From: JBKHBQ01 sp046542305
Lineage (GTDB): Bacteria > Bacteroidota > Bacteroidia > Bacteroidales > 4484-276
NCBI GenBank assembly: GCA_046542305.1
Contig: JBKHBQ010000026.1
Coordinates: 1-23,430, forward strand
DNA: 23,430 nucleotides
Direction: 5' to 3'
How positions within the stretch are numbered: position 1 is the stretch's first letter; each line of letters starts with the position of its first letter. The notes under the pieces are model-generated. The model had not been told where the DNA came from. It saw nothing but the letters and a program-made list of their open reading frames with translations, and did no database searches. Positions 7,229 to 14,706 of the stretch are shown in pieces. The position numbers were made by a program, and so were the translations under genes.

Positions 7229-8971
7229 ATGAAAAAACAAATTTTAGCCATGGCCATGCTTTTTGCCTTTGCCCTCTTCGTTATTCCGCAGGGCGCGAAA
7301 GCATGCACCAACTATCTGATCACAAAGGGAGCCTCTGTTGACGGTTCCACCATGATTTCGTATGCCGCCGATTCGCACGTGCTGTACGGCGAGCTTTATC
7401 ACTGGCCTGCCGCCACATGGCCCGAGGGCACCATGATGGATGTTTATGAGTGGGATACCGGGAAATGGCTCGGGAAAATCGAGCAGGCTTCGCGCACATA
7501 TAATGTTGTGGGTAATATTAATGAATTCCAGCTTTCCATCGGCGAAACCACTTATGGCGGACGTCCCGAACTGGGCAAACAGGAAGGTGCCATTATCGAT
7601 TACGGCAGCCTGATCTATATTACGCTTCAAAGGGCAAAGAACGCCCGTGAGGCCATTCGCACGTTTCATGAACTCATTTCTGAATACGGTTACTACAGCT
7701 CGGGCGAGAGTTTCTCCATTGCCGACCCCAACGAAGTATGGATCCTCGAACTGATCGGCAAGGGCGACGGCCACAAAGGCGCCGTATGGGTAGCACGGCT
7801 GGTACCGGATGGTTATGTTTCGGGACACGCCAACCAGGCCCGCATCACCACTTTCCCGCTGGCCGACGGAAAATCATCGGTAACATCGGATAATTTCGAC
7901 CGGTTCATCAACGACAAAAACATCGAAACCATCTATTCCACTGATGTGATTTCGTTTGCACGCGACAAAGGTTATTTCAAAGGCGAAGATAAAAACTTCA
8001 GCTTTTCGGATACCTATGCACCCGTTGATTTTGGTGGTGCACGTTTTTGTGAGATCCGCGTATGGACTATGTTCAACGATGTAACGGAAGGCATGGACCA
8101 GTACTGGGATTATGTAAAAGGAGATATCGAGCACGGCAAGAAGCTTTCGGGCGGTGATGAGAACGTGGATAAATATGCCACCAACCGCATGCCGCTGTGG
8201 GTGAAACCCGACAAGAAGGTCAGCGTACAGGATATGTTCGAATTCATGCGTGACCACCTGGAAGGCACCGAACTGGATATGAGCAAGGACATTGGCGCAA
8301 GCCCGTTTGGCGTACCCTACCGCCTGAGGCCGCTTACCTGGGAAGTTGACGGGGTAACCTATTGCAACGAAAGGGCCACCGCCACACAGCAAACCGGCTT
8401 TTCATTCGTAACCCAAATGCGCGACTGGCTGCCCGATCCCATTGGCGGCATCATCTGGTTTGGCCTCGACGATGCATCGTGTTCGGTTTACATGCCAATG
8501 TACTGTGGCATCACACGCGCCCCACATACCATGGAAAGAGGAAACGGGGCCATGATGCGCTGGTCGGACAACGCAGCTTTCTGGGCATTCAATCAGGTGA
8601 GCAATTTCGCCTATACACGCTGGAACACTATTTATCCTGAAGTTCAGGAAAAAATCCATGCCTACGAAGATGAATTCGTAGCGCTTACTCCCATGATCGA
8701 CGAGCAGGCAAAAACACTCTACCAAAAGAATCCAAACCTTGCAGTGAGCTTTCTTACCGATTACTCCACAGCAACCGGCGACCGCGTTACCTACGAATGG
8801 AAGGATTTTTACCGTTTTCTTTTTATGAAATACATGGATGGGAATATTAAAAAACATGTTCCCGGACAGCAAAACCCGGACGTTAAATATCCCGGATATG
8901 GCGAAGAATGGTACAGAAAAATCATCGAAGAAACCGGAGATCAGTTCAAGGTGATCGGCAGCGGTCATTAA
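7229..8971 (+). CDS. Exported C69 family dipeptidase (Ntn hydrolase), copy 1
   Basis: This peptidase C69 / PepD family enzyme is an N-terminal-nucleophile hydrolase whose catalytic residue is the Cys at the mature N-terminus. The 580-residue precursor has a signal peptide (MKKQILAMAMLFAFALF...) ending AKA just before C26, and CTNYLITKGASVDGSTM opens the mature enzyme as in the family. Other C69 hallmarks are GESFSIADPNEVWILEL, GAVWVARLVPDGYVSGHANQ and the RIRVW-like segment CEIRVWTMFN. Placement of the signal cleavage site right before the Cys suggests that export itself exposes the nucleophile. It probably hydrolyses short peptides in the periplasm or outside the cell. It stands directly before a paralogue with a terminator between. 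Exact substrate is unknown. Confidence 0.93.
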   Translation: MKKQILAMAMLFAFALFVIPQGAKACTNYLITKGASVDGSTMISYAADSHVLYGELYHWPAATWPEGTMMDVYEWDTGKWLGKIEQASRTYNVVGNINEFQLSIGETTYGGRPELGKQEGAIIDYGSLIYITLQRAKNAREAIRTFHELISEYGYYSSGESFSIADPNEVWILELIGKGDGHKGAVWVARLVPDGYVSGHANQARITTFPLADGKSSVTSDNFDRFINDKNIETIYSTDVISFARDKGYFKGEDKNFSFSDTYAPVDFGGARFCEIRVWTMFNDVTEGMDQYWDYVKGDIEHGKKLSGGDENVDKYATNRMPLWVKPDKKVSVQDMFEFMRDHLEGTELDMSKDIGASPFGVPYRLRPLTWEVDGVTYCNERATATQQTGFSFVTQMRDWLPDPIGGIIWFGLDDASCSVYMPMYCGITRAPHTMERGNGAMMRWSDNAAFWAFNQVSNFAYTRWNTIYPEVQEKIHAYEDEFVALTPMIDEQAKTLYQKNPNLAVSFLTDYSTATGDRVTYEWKDFYRFLFMKYMDGNIKKHVPGQQNPDVKYPGYGEEWYRKIIEETGDQFKVIGSGH

Positions 8972-8990
8972 TAAAATATTCTCGGTTATT

Positions 8991-9026
8991 CAGAGGCTTT
9001 CCTTTTCCGGAAAGCCTCTGTTTTTT
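8991..9026 (+). terminator. Strong hairpin terminator between the C69 paralogues
   Basis: A perfect 12-base stem (CAGAGGCTTTCC / GGAAAGCCTCTG, 6-base loop) is followed by six T. It starts 19 bases after the stop of copy 1 and ends 16 bases before the ATG of copy 2. Confidence 0.88.
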
Positions 9027-9042
9027 CATAATTCAAAGCGAA

Positions 9043-10677
9043 ATGAAAGCCTTTTTAAAAATAGCAGTTTTAATTGCCCTTCTGCTCCCTGCCTTGCATT
9101 CCTTTGCATGCACCAACCTTATCGTGACCAAAGGCGCATCGGCTGATGGTTCCTCTTTTCTGGTTTACACCAACGACGGCGAGTGGCTCTACCGGCTTAA
9201 CAACACGCCTGCCCGCGATCACCTGCCCGGCGATTCGCTGACGTTTCGCAGCGGCAGAAACAACGTGGAAGGGAAAATCCACCAGGTGCCCCACACCTAT
9301 GCCGTGATCGGATTTCAGATGAATGAGCACCAGCTTGCCGTAGGCGAAACCACTTTTACCGGCCGTGAGGAACTGTGGAATCACTCGAAATTTCTCGAAT
9401 ACTGGCATCTGATGAGCCTGGCGCTGGAACGGGCCAAAACCGCGCGGGAAGCCGTGGAGGTGATCACTTCGCTGGTGGAGCAGTACGGCTACGGCAGCGA
9501 AGGCGAATCGTTTTCGCTGGTAGATCCCAACGAAGCCTGGATTCTTGAAATGGTGGGCACCGGCGATGGCGGCGATGGCGCTGTGTGGGTGGCAATGAAA
9601 ATTCCTGACGGAACCATATCGGCACACGCCAACATGGCCCGCATCGGCGAATTCCCGCTCGACGACCCTGAAAACTGCCTGTATGCTGAAAATGTGATCA
9701 GCTTTGCCATCGAAAAAGGATATTACGATCCGAAGAGCGGCGAACCATTCAGGTTCAACGAAGTTTACAATCCCTCCACGCCCGATCGCCTGAAGTATTG
9801 CGAAACCCGCGTGTGGAGCCTCTTCAATCGTGCCTCACCATCACTGGAGCTGTCGCCGGATTATCACCGCGGTGTGAAAGGTGCCGAACGATATCCGCTC
9901 TGGATCAAACCCGATAAAAAAATCAACCTTCAGGATTTGATGGATCTGGTGCGCGATCATTATGAAGGCACACCCTACGACATGACCAAAGGCCTCGATG
10001 CCGGCCCCTTCGGATCGCCCAACCGCTGGCGCCCCCTTTACTGGGACGGAGCGGATGGTGCGCGGTATTCGTGGGAACGACCCATCTCTACATACAACAC
10101 TGCCTTTTCGTTTATCGGTCAGATGCGCAGCCACCTGCCTGACGAAGTCGGCGGCATCTGCTGGTTTGGCGTCGACGACACGTATTTTACCTGTTACGTG
10201 CCGGTATTTGTCGGCGCCACTTCCGTTCCCCAACCCTTTACTGTGGGCGATATCAACAGCTATTCACGCGAATCGATGTGGTGGGCGTTTAATTTCGTGT
10301 CGAATTTTGCGAACCTGCGGTATGATATGATGATCGTGGATATCCGGAAAGTACAATCTGACCTTGAAAAGCGGATGATGGCCGCCACAGATTCCATCAC
10401 AAGAAAAGCGATGGATTTATCCGGAAGAGATCAGCGCATTGCTTTGCTAACCGGCTTTTCGAATACCTGGGGTGAAAAGGTGCTTCAGGAATGGGTGGAT
10501 CTGGGCGACCGCCTGGTTACCAAGTACAACGACGGATATGTAAAGGACGAAAACGGAAAAATCCAGGAGGTCGGATATCCCGGTGAATGGAAAGACGAAA
10601 TGAACAGGCTTGAGCACGATAAGTTTAAAATTCCGGATTGGGAGAAAAAAAACCGACAGGAAAAACTGCCATACTAA
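9043..10677 (+). CDS. Exported C69 family dipeptidase (Ntn hydrolase), copy 2
   Basis: This is a paralogue of the preceding gene, 544 residues, with the same motif order. The signal peptide (MKAFLKIAVLIALLLPALHS) ends SFA before nucleophile C23, followed by CTNLIVTKGASADGSSF. It shares GESFSLVDPNEAWILEM, GAVWVAMKIPDGTISAHAN, CETRVWSLFN, KPDKKINLQDL and GPFGSPNRWRPLYWD with copy 1, and is shorter mainly in the middle. The frame is open a further 45 codons upstream, but that stretch crosses the terminator and the end of copy 1, and only the ATG at 9043 gives a signal peptide. No -7 element lies between the terminator and the ATG, so expression probably depends on readthrough. It is likely a periplasmic or secreted peptidase; the substrate may differ from that of copy 1. 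Confidence 0.92.
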   Translation: MKAFLKIAVLIALLLPALHSFACTNLIVTKGASADGSSFLVYTNDGEWLYRLNNTPARDHLPGDSLTFRSGRNNVEGKIHQVPHTYAVIGFQMNEHQLAVGETTFTGREELWNHSKFLEYWHLMSLALERAKTAREAVEVITSLVEQYGYGSEGESFSLVDPNEAWILEMVGTGDGGDGAVWVAMKIPDGTISAHANMARIGEFPLDDPENCLYAENVISFAIEKGYYDPKSGEPFRFNEVYNPSTPDRLKYCETRVWSLFNRASPSLELSPDYHRGVKGAERYPLWIKPDKKINLQDLMDLVRDHYEGTPYDMTKGLDAGPFGSPNRWRPLYWDGADGARYSWERPISTYNTAFSFIGQMRSHLPDEVGGICWFGVDDTYFTCYVPVFVGATSVPQPFTVGDINSYSRESMWWAFNFVSNFANLRYDMMIVDIRKVQSDLEKRMMAATDSITRKAMDLSGRDQRIALLTGFSNTWGEKVLQEWVDLGDRLVTKYNDGYVKDENGKIQEVGYPGEWKDEMNRLEHDKFKIPDWEKKNRQEKLPY

Positions 10678-10701
10678 TCCATTCGCTTTGCTTTATTTAG
10701 C

Positions 10702-10709
10702 TAATTTTG
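10702..10709 (+). promoter_or_regulatory. -7 promoter element for the coiled-coil protein gene
   Basis: TAATTTTG matches TAnnTTTG and is followed by C, about 90 bases before the ATG at 10799. A TTTG at 10687-10690 is only 11 bases away, too close for a standard -33 box. Confidence 0.45.
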
Positions 10710-10723
10710 CAGAAATTTTTCCC

Positions 10724-10751
10724 GCCGCAGGAAAATCAGTCTTTCCGCGGC
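10724..10751 (+). other. Leader hairpin upstream of the coiled-coil protein gene
   Basis: Arms GCCGC-A-GGAAA and TTTCCGCGGC pair along ten bases with one bulged A. The hairpin lies between the predicted start point and the gene and has no T-run on the plus strand, so it is a leader structure and not a terminator. Confidence 0.45.
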
Positions 10752-10798
10752 CTGATCAAAAACAAACCGGTAATTGAATAAAAAAACCATTTTAACGC

Positions 10799-11707
10799 AT
10801 GCCAGAAAAAACTGAAAAGAAAAACAGATCGCTAATCTATATTATCCTGCTCGCGATATTGCTGATACTGCTTGTGGTTGCAGGCTATCTTTACTTCGAT
10901 ACAAAATCGGAGGTAGCTGAGCTGCAACAGGAAAAAGAACAAATAAGGAATGACCTTCAGACGGAGCTGGATTCGCTCCTCACACAGCACAATCAGGTAA
11001 AACGCGAATACGGCAGGCTCTCGGATACGCTTTCAACCAAGGACAGCCTCATTCAGGCCAATGCCAGGGAGATCAAAAATCTGCTCAACTTCAAGTGGGA
11101 GTATTACCTGATTAAGAAGAAACTCGACCGGCTACGGGTGGTTGCTCAGGGCTATGTTAAGCAATTGGATTCGCTTTACGTGGTAAACGAAGAACTGAAG
11201 CAGGAAAATCAGCGCATCCGCGAAAGCTATCAAACCGAAAGAAACAAGGTGAGCGAACTGATCGTGGAAAAAGAAAAGCTGACCGAAATTGTCGACAATG
11301 CCGCCGTACTGCGTGCATACAACATCGAAGCCACCGGAATCAGGCAGCGTGGAACCCGCCAGACCGAAACCGACAAGGTACGCCGCACCGACAGGGTACG
11401 GATTTGCTTCACGCTCGGCGAAAATGCCCTGGTTGAACCCGGCGAAAAAATCGTTTACGTCCGCATTGCACGCCCTGACAAGATGGTCCTTACCTACGAC
11501 ATGACCGACGAATACACTTTCATGCATCAGGGCGAAAAGCTTCAGTATTCGATTATGCGTAAGCTCGATTATGAAGGCGAGCCGCTGGATGTATGCGTTT
11601 ACTGGAACAAACGCAACAACGACGAGCAGGCCATGGAGGGCCGCTATCACGTGACGGTGTACATGGAAAACAATGTGATTGGCGAAAGCTTTTTTGAGCT
11701 GAGATAA
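10799..11707 (+). CDS. Membrane-anchored coiled-coil protein, function unknown
   Basis: I do not recognise a named family; similar proteins occur as conserved hypotheticals in Bacteroidota. The 302-residue product has a short basic cytoplasmic tail (MPEKTEKKNRS), one membrane helix (about 12-33), then a long coiled coil (about 34-165) rich in E, Q, K, R and L, such as EVAELQQEKEQIRNDLQTEL and DSLYVVNEELKQENQRIRE. A C-terminal domain of about 125 residues follows, rich in beta strands (VRICFTLGENALVEPGEKIV, YHVTVYMENNVIGESFFEL). The topology puts the coiled coil and C-terminal domain outside the inner membrane. The tail domain could be a periplasmic or envelope-tethering beta-sandwich; this is inference. 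It has its own promoter and leader hairpin and converges on the exosortase gene. Confidence 0.8.
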   Translation: MPEKTEKKNRSLIYIILLAILLILLVVAGYLYFDTKSEVAELQQEKEQIRNDLQTELDSLLTQHNQVKREYGRLSDTLSTKDSLIQANAREIKNLLNFKWEYYLIKKKLDRLRVVAQGYVKQLDSLYVVNEELKQENQRIRESYQTERNKVSELIVEKEKLTEIVDNAAVLRAYNIEATGIRQRGTRQTETDKVRRTDRVRICFTLGENALVEPGEKIVYVRIARPDKMVLTYDMTDEYTFMHQGEKLQYSIMRKLDYEGEPLDVCVYWNKRNNDEQAMEGRYHVTVYMENNVIGESFFELR

Positions 11708-11727
11708 AACTGATCACAAAAGTATAA

Positions 11728-12354
11728 TCAGGCAGGGGCTTCCGTTCCTGCCTTTTTTGTGGACTTTTTTGGGCGACCGAACTTTTCAACCCAGAGTACC
11801 CACAACGAAAATATCACCACGTAAAAGAAGGGCCTGAAAAAATAATCATGACTCAGGTCCCAGTGTTCGGGCTCCGTTACAATCACCACCGACAATCCGG
11901 CAATCCTGAACAGGTTGGTCAGGTGTACGATCACAATCCCGGCAGGAATGAACCACAGTTTGCGTTTCCAAAGTCCCGGATAAACAGCCATCAACAGCGC
12001 GAACTGAAGGATCTGCTTAAGCCCGGAGCAGCTCTTGTTAATGGCTATGTACCCGCTGTTGCTGAAATAGAAGATCCTTGTCTGGTCTACCGCCGTAAAA
12101 TCGATGCCGAGCACATTTTTCACAATCCAAAGGCTCTGATCGTACACCATGTGAGCCATTCCCTCGTGCATGGAAATCATCAGCTCCCTGACCGGAGCAA
12201 ACTGCAGTTGGATGGCCCAGTACCGGTAAAGGTAGTGGATGAAAAGCGTGATGAGGATGAACAGCGTAACATCTGTCAGCGCATCCAGGTTATGCTTTCG
12301 AATGAATTTTCGTGCCGCGCTCCAATGGCGGTTAACAGTTGTTCCGGAAACCAT
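11728..12354 (-). CDS. Exosortase family membrane transpeptidase (XrtF-like)
   Basis: Exosortases are integral-membrane cysteine transpeptidases that process proteins carrying a C-terminal sorting signal. The 208-residue product has several membrane helices and the family triad: C109 in NKSCSGLKQ, R150 in NLFRIAGL, and H169 in LSHDYFFRP. The closing FYVVIFSLWVLWVEKF resembles the end of XrtF proteins of Bacteroidota. The short single-domain form lacks the extra EpsI-type domain. The tail (RPKKSTKKAGTEAPA) is basic and cytoplasmic, and its last codons overlap the terminator of the convergent coiled-coil gene. No protein in the window ends in a recognisable sorting signal (short motif, helix, basic tail), and no polysaccharide locus is beside it. 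Exosortase membership is fairly secure; the subtype and substrate are not. Confidence 0.85.
   Translation of the reverse strand: MVSGTTVNRHWSAARKFIRKHNLDALTDVTLFILITLFIHYLYRYWAIQLQFAPVRELMISMHEGMAHMVYDQSLWIVKNVLGIDFTAVDQTRIFYFSNSGYIAINKSCSGLKQILQFALLMAVYPGLWKRKLWFIPAGIVIVHLTNLFRIAGLSVVIVTEPEHWDLSHDYFFRPFFYVVIFSLWVLWVEKFGRPKKSTKKAGTEAPA
11731..11758 (+). terminator. Terminator of the coiled-coil gene, inside the exosortase 3' end
   Basis: The stem GGCAGG / CCTGCC with a 10-base loop is followed by six T. It begins 23 bases after the coiled-coil stop and lies entirely within the last codons of the convergent exosortase gene. Confidence 0.7.
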
Positions 12355-12513
12355 AATTAAGGATTATGCCGCTAATGTACGATTATTAGCAATGAAAGCT
12401 TCAGGAAACCACCTTCATCCCGCAAGAATTTAACAGTAGGTTAACATAGCGGCCTGTCGATCCTCAAGTACTTACAATTCAAAACATTGTTCACAAAATT
12501 TATGCTGATATGC

Positions 12514-12521
12514 TATCTTTG
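12514..12521 (+). promoter_or_regulatory. Candidate -7 element (distal) for the MBL hydrolase gene
   Basis: TATCTTTG matches TAnnTTTG and lies about 80 bases before the ATG at 12600. A second match, TAGTTTTG, lies at 12572-12579, so two start points are possible. Confidence 0.4.
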
Positions 12522-12571
12522 AACCATGATTATTCCATTTAACCGAATACACAAAATAACCATTCCGATGG

Positions 12572-12579
12572 TAGTTTTG
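12572..12579 (+). promoter_or_regulatory. Candidate -7 element (proximal) for the MBL hydrolase gene
   Basis: TAGTTTTG matches TAnnTTTG and is followed by C. It would give a leader of only about 14 bases before the ATG at 12600, the short spacing also seen before the U32 gene. Confidence 0.45.
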
Positions 12580-12599
12580 CAGCGTAAAAAGTAACAACT

Positions 12600-13376
12600 A
12601 TGAAACACTTTCTCCTGGCAACAATTCTGATGTTTTTTTATCTGCATCCGGTTCAGGCGCAGGAAAAACCGGTTGAACTGCTGGTGCTTTACGATAATCA
12701 CCAATTTGATGAACATACCACCGCCGACTGGGGCTTTTCGGTGCTTGTGGTCCACAGCAACGACACCATTCTTTTTGATACCGGCACCCGCAAGGATGTG
12801 CTTTTCGCAAACATGAAAACCATGAACATCGATCCGAAAACCATCAAAACCCTGGTTATTTCGCATCACCATGGCGACCACACAGGCTGTATCTTTCCAT
12901 TGCTCGAAAAAAATCCTGACATGCAGGTTTTTCTCCCCTCTTCCCTGAAGGGTGATTTTCAGGATATGGTCGAAAATTACGGAGCACAGACCAACATCGA
13001 AAGAAACCTCTACCAGGTCACCGAGAACATTTACCTTTCGGGACAAATGGGCTTTCAGATTCCGGAGCAGTGCCTGATCATCCAATCCGAAAAGGGCCTG
13101 ATCGTCCTGAGCGCCTGCAGCCATCCCGGCATCGACAGGATGGTCCGGGAAATTGCCGAAGCTTTCGAACAGAATATTTTTATGGTGATGGGCGGATTTC
13201 ATCTCGAAGATTTTTATGATGAGGAAGTCATCGATATCATCAAAACCTTCAGGAAATACGGTGTGCAAAAGGTTGTGCCCGGGCATTGCACCGGCAACAG
13301 AGCCAAGGAACTTCTCAGGGAAGTCTACAATAACGATTTCATCGAGAGCGGCACGGGCATGAGCCTGCTTTTTTAA
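12600..13376 (+). CDS. Exported metallo-beta-lactamase-fold hydrolase (COG1237-like)
   Basis: The 258-residue product has a signal peptide (MKHFLLATILMFFYLHPVQA, cleavage near QA-QE) and then an MBL-fold domain. Metal ligands are visible: HHHGDH at 89-94, H175 in CSHPG and H229 in PGHCTG, with D60 in LFDTGT and H201 in GGFHL. The order and the CSHPGI and GGFHL motifs fit the COG1237 branch, which contains enzymes named for a methanopterin-precursor synthase activity. That activity is unlikely for an exported protein in this phylum, so the substrate is unknown. It is predicted to be periplasmic or secreted. It stands alone between the exosortase (divergent) and the HEAT-like gene (convergent). 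The fold is secure; the reaction is not. Confidence 0.9.
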   Translation: MKHFLLATILMFFYLHPVQAQEKPVELLVLYDNHQFDEHTTADWGFSVLVVHSNDTILFDTGTRKDVLFANMKTMNIDPKTIKTLVISHHHGDHTGCIFPLLEKNPDMQVFLPSSLKGDFQDMVENYGAQTNIERNLYQVTENIYLSGQMGFQIPEQCLIIQSEKGLIVLSACSHPGIDRMVREIAEAFEQNIFMVMGGFHLEDFYDEEVIDIIKTFRKYGVQKVVPGHCTGNRAKELLREVYNNDFIESGTGMSLLF

Positions 13377-13405
13377 ACATGAGGTTGCACAACTAATTCC
13401 TGCCG

Positions 13406-13942
13406 TTAATCGGTTTCCGCCTGCATTTTTCTCAACTCCTTCAGTACTTTGCTGCCGCGATTGATGATCCCGGCCGAACCCTCTGCCATGGCAAGTTCAA
13501 CTGTGGTTTGCAGTTCCGGGATGATTTCGGGGATTTGCCTGCTGATATCAAGCAAAACAGACATGCAATGTGCCTTAACGGCAATGGGTTCAGCCGGATT
13601 GGCCAGCCACTCGAAGCACGCGCTCAGCATGCAGCCCAGTTCTTCCTCGTCGTCGGGAACACCATATTCCAGCAGTATCCTCAAAAATTCACGCTTCACG
13701 CCGTCCTTCTTTAGCTTTGGAAGCGCCAGCCGCATCTGTGGCAGAAACGGCTCGACCAGCACAGGCTCTTCTTCCCGGATTCCCTTCAACACCCAGGCAG
13801 CACGCCAGTTGACGGGTTCGTCATCGCTCAGCGAAATCTCCCACAGCCTGTGTAGCAGTGCAGGATTCTTGTCCACCATCCTCGCGATTTCGGAGGTGTG
13901 TCGTTTGGATAGCTCATAGCGCAGCAAATCTTCAAGGGTCAT
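13406..13942 (-). CDS. HEAT-like alpha-helical repeat protein, function unknown
   Basis: The 178-residue soluble protein is built of amphipathic helices and has no signal peptide. Segments such as VNWRAAWVLKGIREEEPVLVEPFLPQ and AVKAHCMSVLLDISRQ resemble HEAT/ARM repeat pairs, so it probably acts as a binding scaffold. The start at 13942 (MTLEDLLRYELSKRHTSE) lies 12 bases after the nitroreductase stop on the same strand, so the two genes very likely share a transcript. Nothing in the sequence points to a partner. Moderately confident that it is a real gene; the repeat assignment is from pattern only. Confidence 0.78.
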   Translation of the reverse strand: MTLEDLLRYELSKRHTSEIARMVDKNPALLHRLWEISLSDDEPVNWRAAWVLKGIREEEPVLVEPFLPQMRLALPKLKKDGVKREFLRILLEYGVPDDEEELGCMLSACFEWLANPAEPIAVKAHCMSVLLDISRQIPEIIPELQTTVELAMAEGSAGIINRGSKVLKELRKMQAETD

Positions 13943-13954
13943 TCCTGATGCAGT

Positions 13955-14473
13955 TTAAATAAAGCGGACAATGTTATCCAATGGTTTCCTGATTTTTTCG
14001 CGACCCCACGAATATCCTTCCTCCGGATACCCCAGCGGGGTGAGGGCAAATACAGTTTCATCCTCCTGCAATATTCCTGTGCTGCGGAGTTTATCAGGAT
14101 CATAGGCCGCAATCCAGCAGGTACCCACTCCTTCGGCAGCCGCGGCCAGGATCATGTGATCCATGGCGATGGTAAGATCTGTTTCCAGGCTATTGTATCC
14201 GTCGTACTGCCGGGTCCAGGCATTGTCACGCTTCCCTGCAACCACCAGTACATGGGGCGCTTCCCTGAACCAGGACTTGCCGTAGCAGCGATGCACCTTT
14301 GCCAGTGCCTCACCCGACGACACAAGGTAAAAAATCCAGGGCTGCCGGTTGGCGGCCGAAGGAGCCAGTCTGCCGGCTTCAAGGATACGTTTCAACGTGT
14401 TCTCTGCTACTTTACGATCGGGATCATAACTTCTTACGCTTTCGCGAAATCGAATCAATTCCTGGAAATTCAT
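13955..14473 (-). CDS. Nitroreductase family FMN-dependent oxidoreductase
   Basis: This small flavoprotein reduces substrates with NAD(P)H through bound FMN. The 172-residue product has the family hallmarks RFRESVRSYDPDRKV near the N-terminus, RLAPSAANRQPWIFYLVSS in the FMN site, and GVGTCWIAAYDPDKLRS towards the C-terminus. The frame stays open for 57 codons upstream, but that extension reads a low-complexity F/L-rich stretch with no homology, and MNFQELIRFRESVRSYD is the normal family start. Physiological substrate is unknown. It is the first gene of a probable two-gene transcript with the HEAT-like protein and is divergent from threonine aldolase. Confidence 0.92.
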   Translation of the reverse strand: MNFQELIRFRESVRSYDPDRKVAENTLKRILEAGRLAPSAANRQPWIFYLVSSGEALAKVHRCYGKSWFREAPHVLVVAGKRDNAWTRQYDGYNSLETDLTIAMDHMILAAAAEGVGTCWIAAYDPDKLRSTGILQEDETVFALTPLGYPEEGYSWGREKIRKPLDNIVRFI

Positions 14474-14559
14474 GACTGCATTTTTTTGTTGTAAAAATAG
14501 AAAAAAGGTGCTGAACAGGAAAATTAAAAGAGAACTGGCGTGGTCTTGCTCAATAAATT

Positions 14560-14567
14560 TATTTTTG
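14560..14567 (+). promoter_or_regulatory. Candidate -7 element for threonine aldolase
   Basis: TATTTTTG matches TAnnTTTG in the 233-base divergent gap between the nitroreductase and ltaE genes. It would give a leader of about 130 bases. No matched -33 box was seen. Confidence 0.35.
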
Positions 14568-14706
14568 TACAAATTACCACGAACCAGGCAAAGCAAATCG
14601 CAATAGATTACACATAGTATACTACAATGAATGACGCGCAGCAATTTACGGCAGACTATCGCAAAATGGCAGAGCCGAATGGTTTATAATGAAAACTATT
14701 TGAACA

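Noticed and set aside
7244..8392. Long minus-strand frames opposite the first C69 peptidase
   Set aside because: The coding signal, signal peptide and family motifs are all on the plus strand.
8908..9042. 45-codon N-terminal extension of the second C69 peptidase
   Set aside because: It overlaps the end of copy 1 and crosses the terminator hairpin; only the ATG at 9043 gives a signal peptide.
14474..14644. 57-codon extension of the nitroreductase
   Set aside because: It is a Phe/Leu-rich translation of AT-rich intergenic sequence with no family similarity; MNFQELIRFRES is the normal start.
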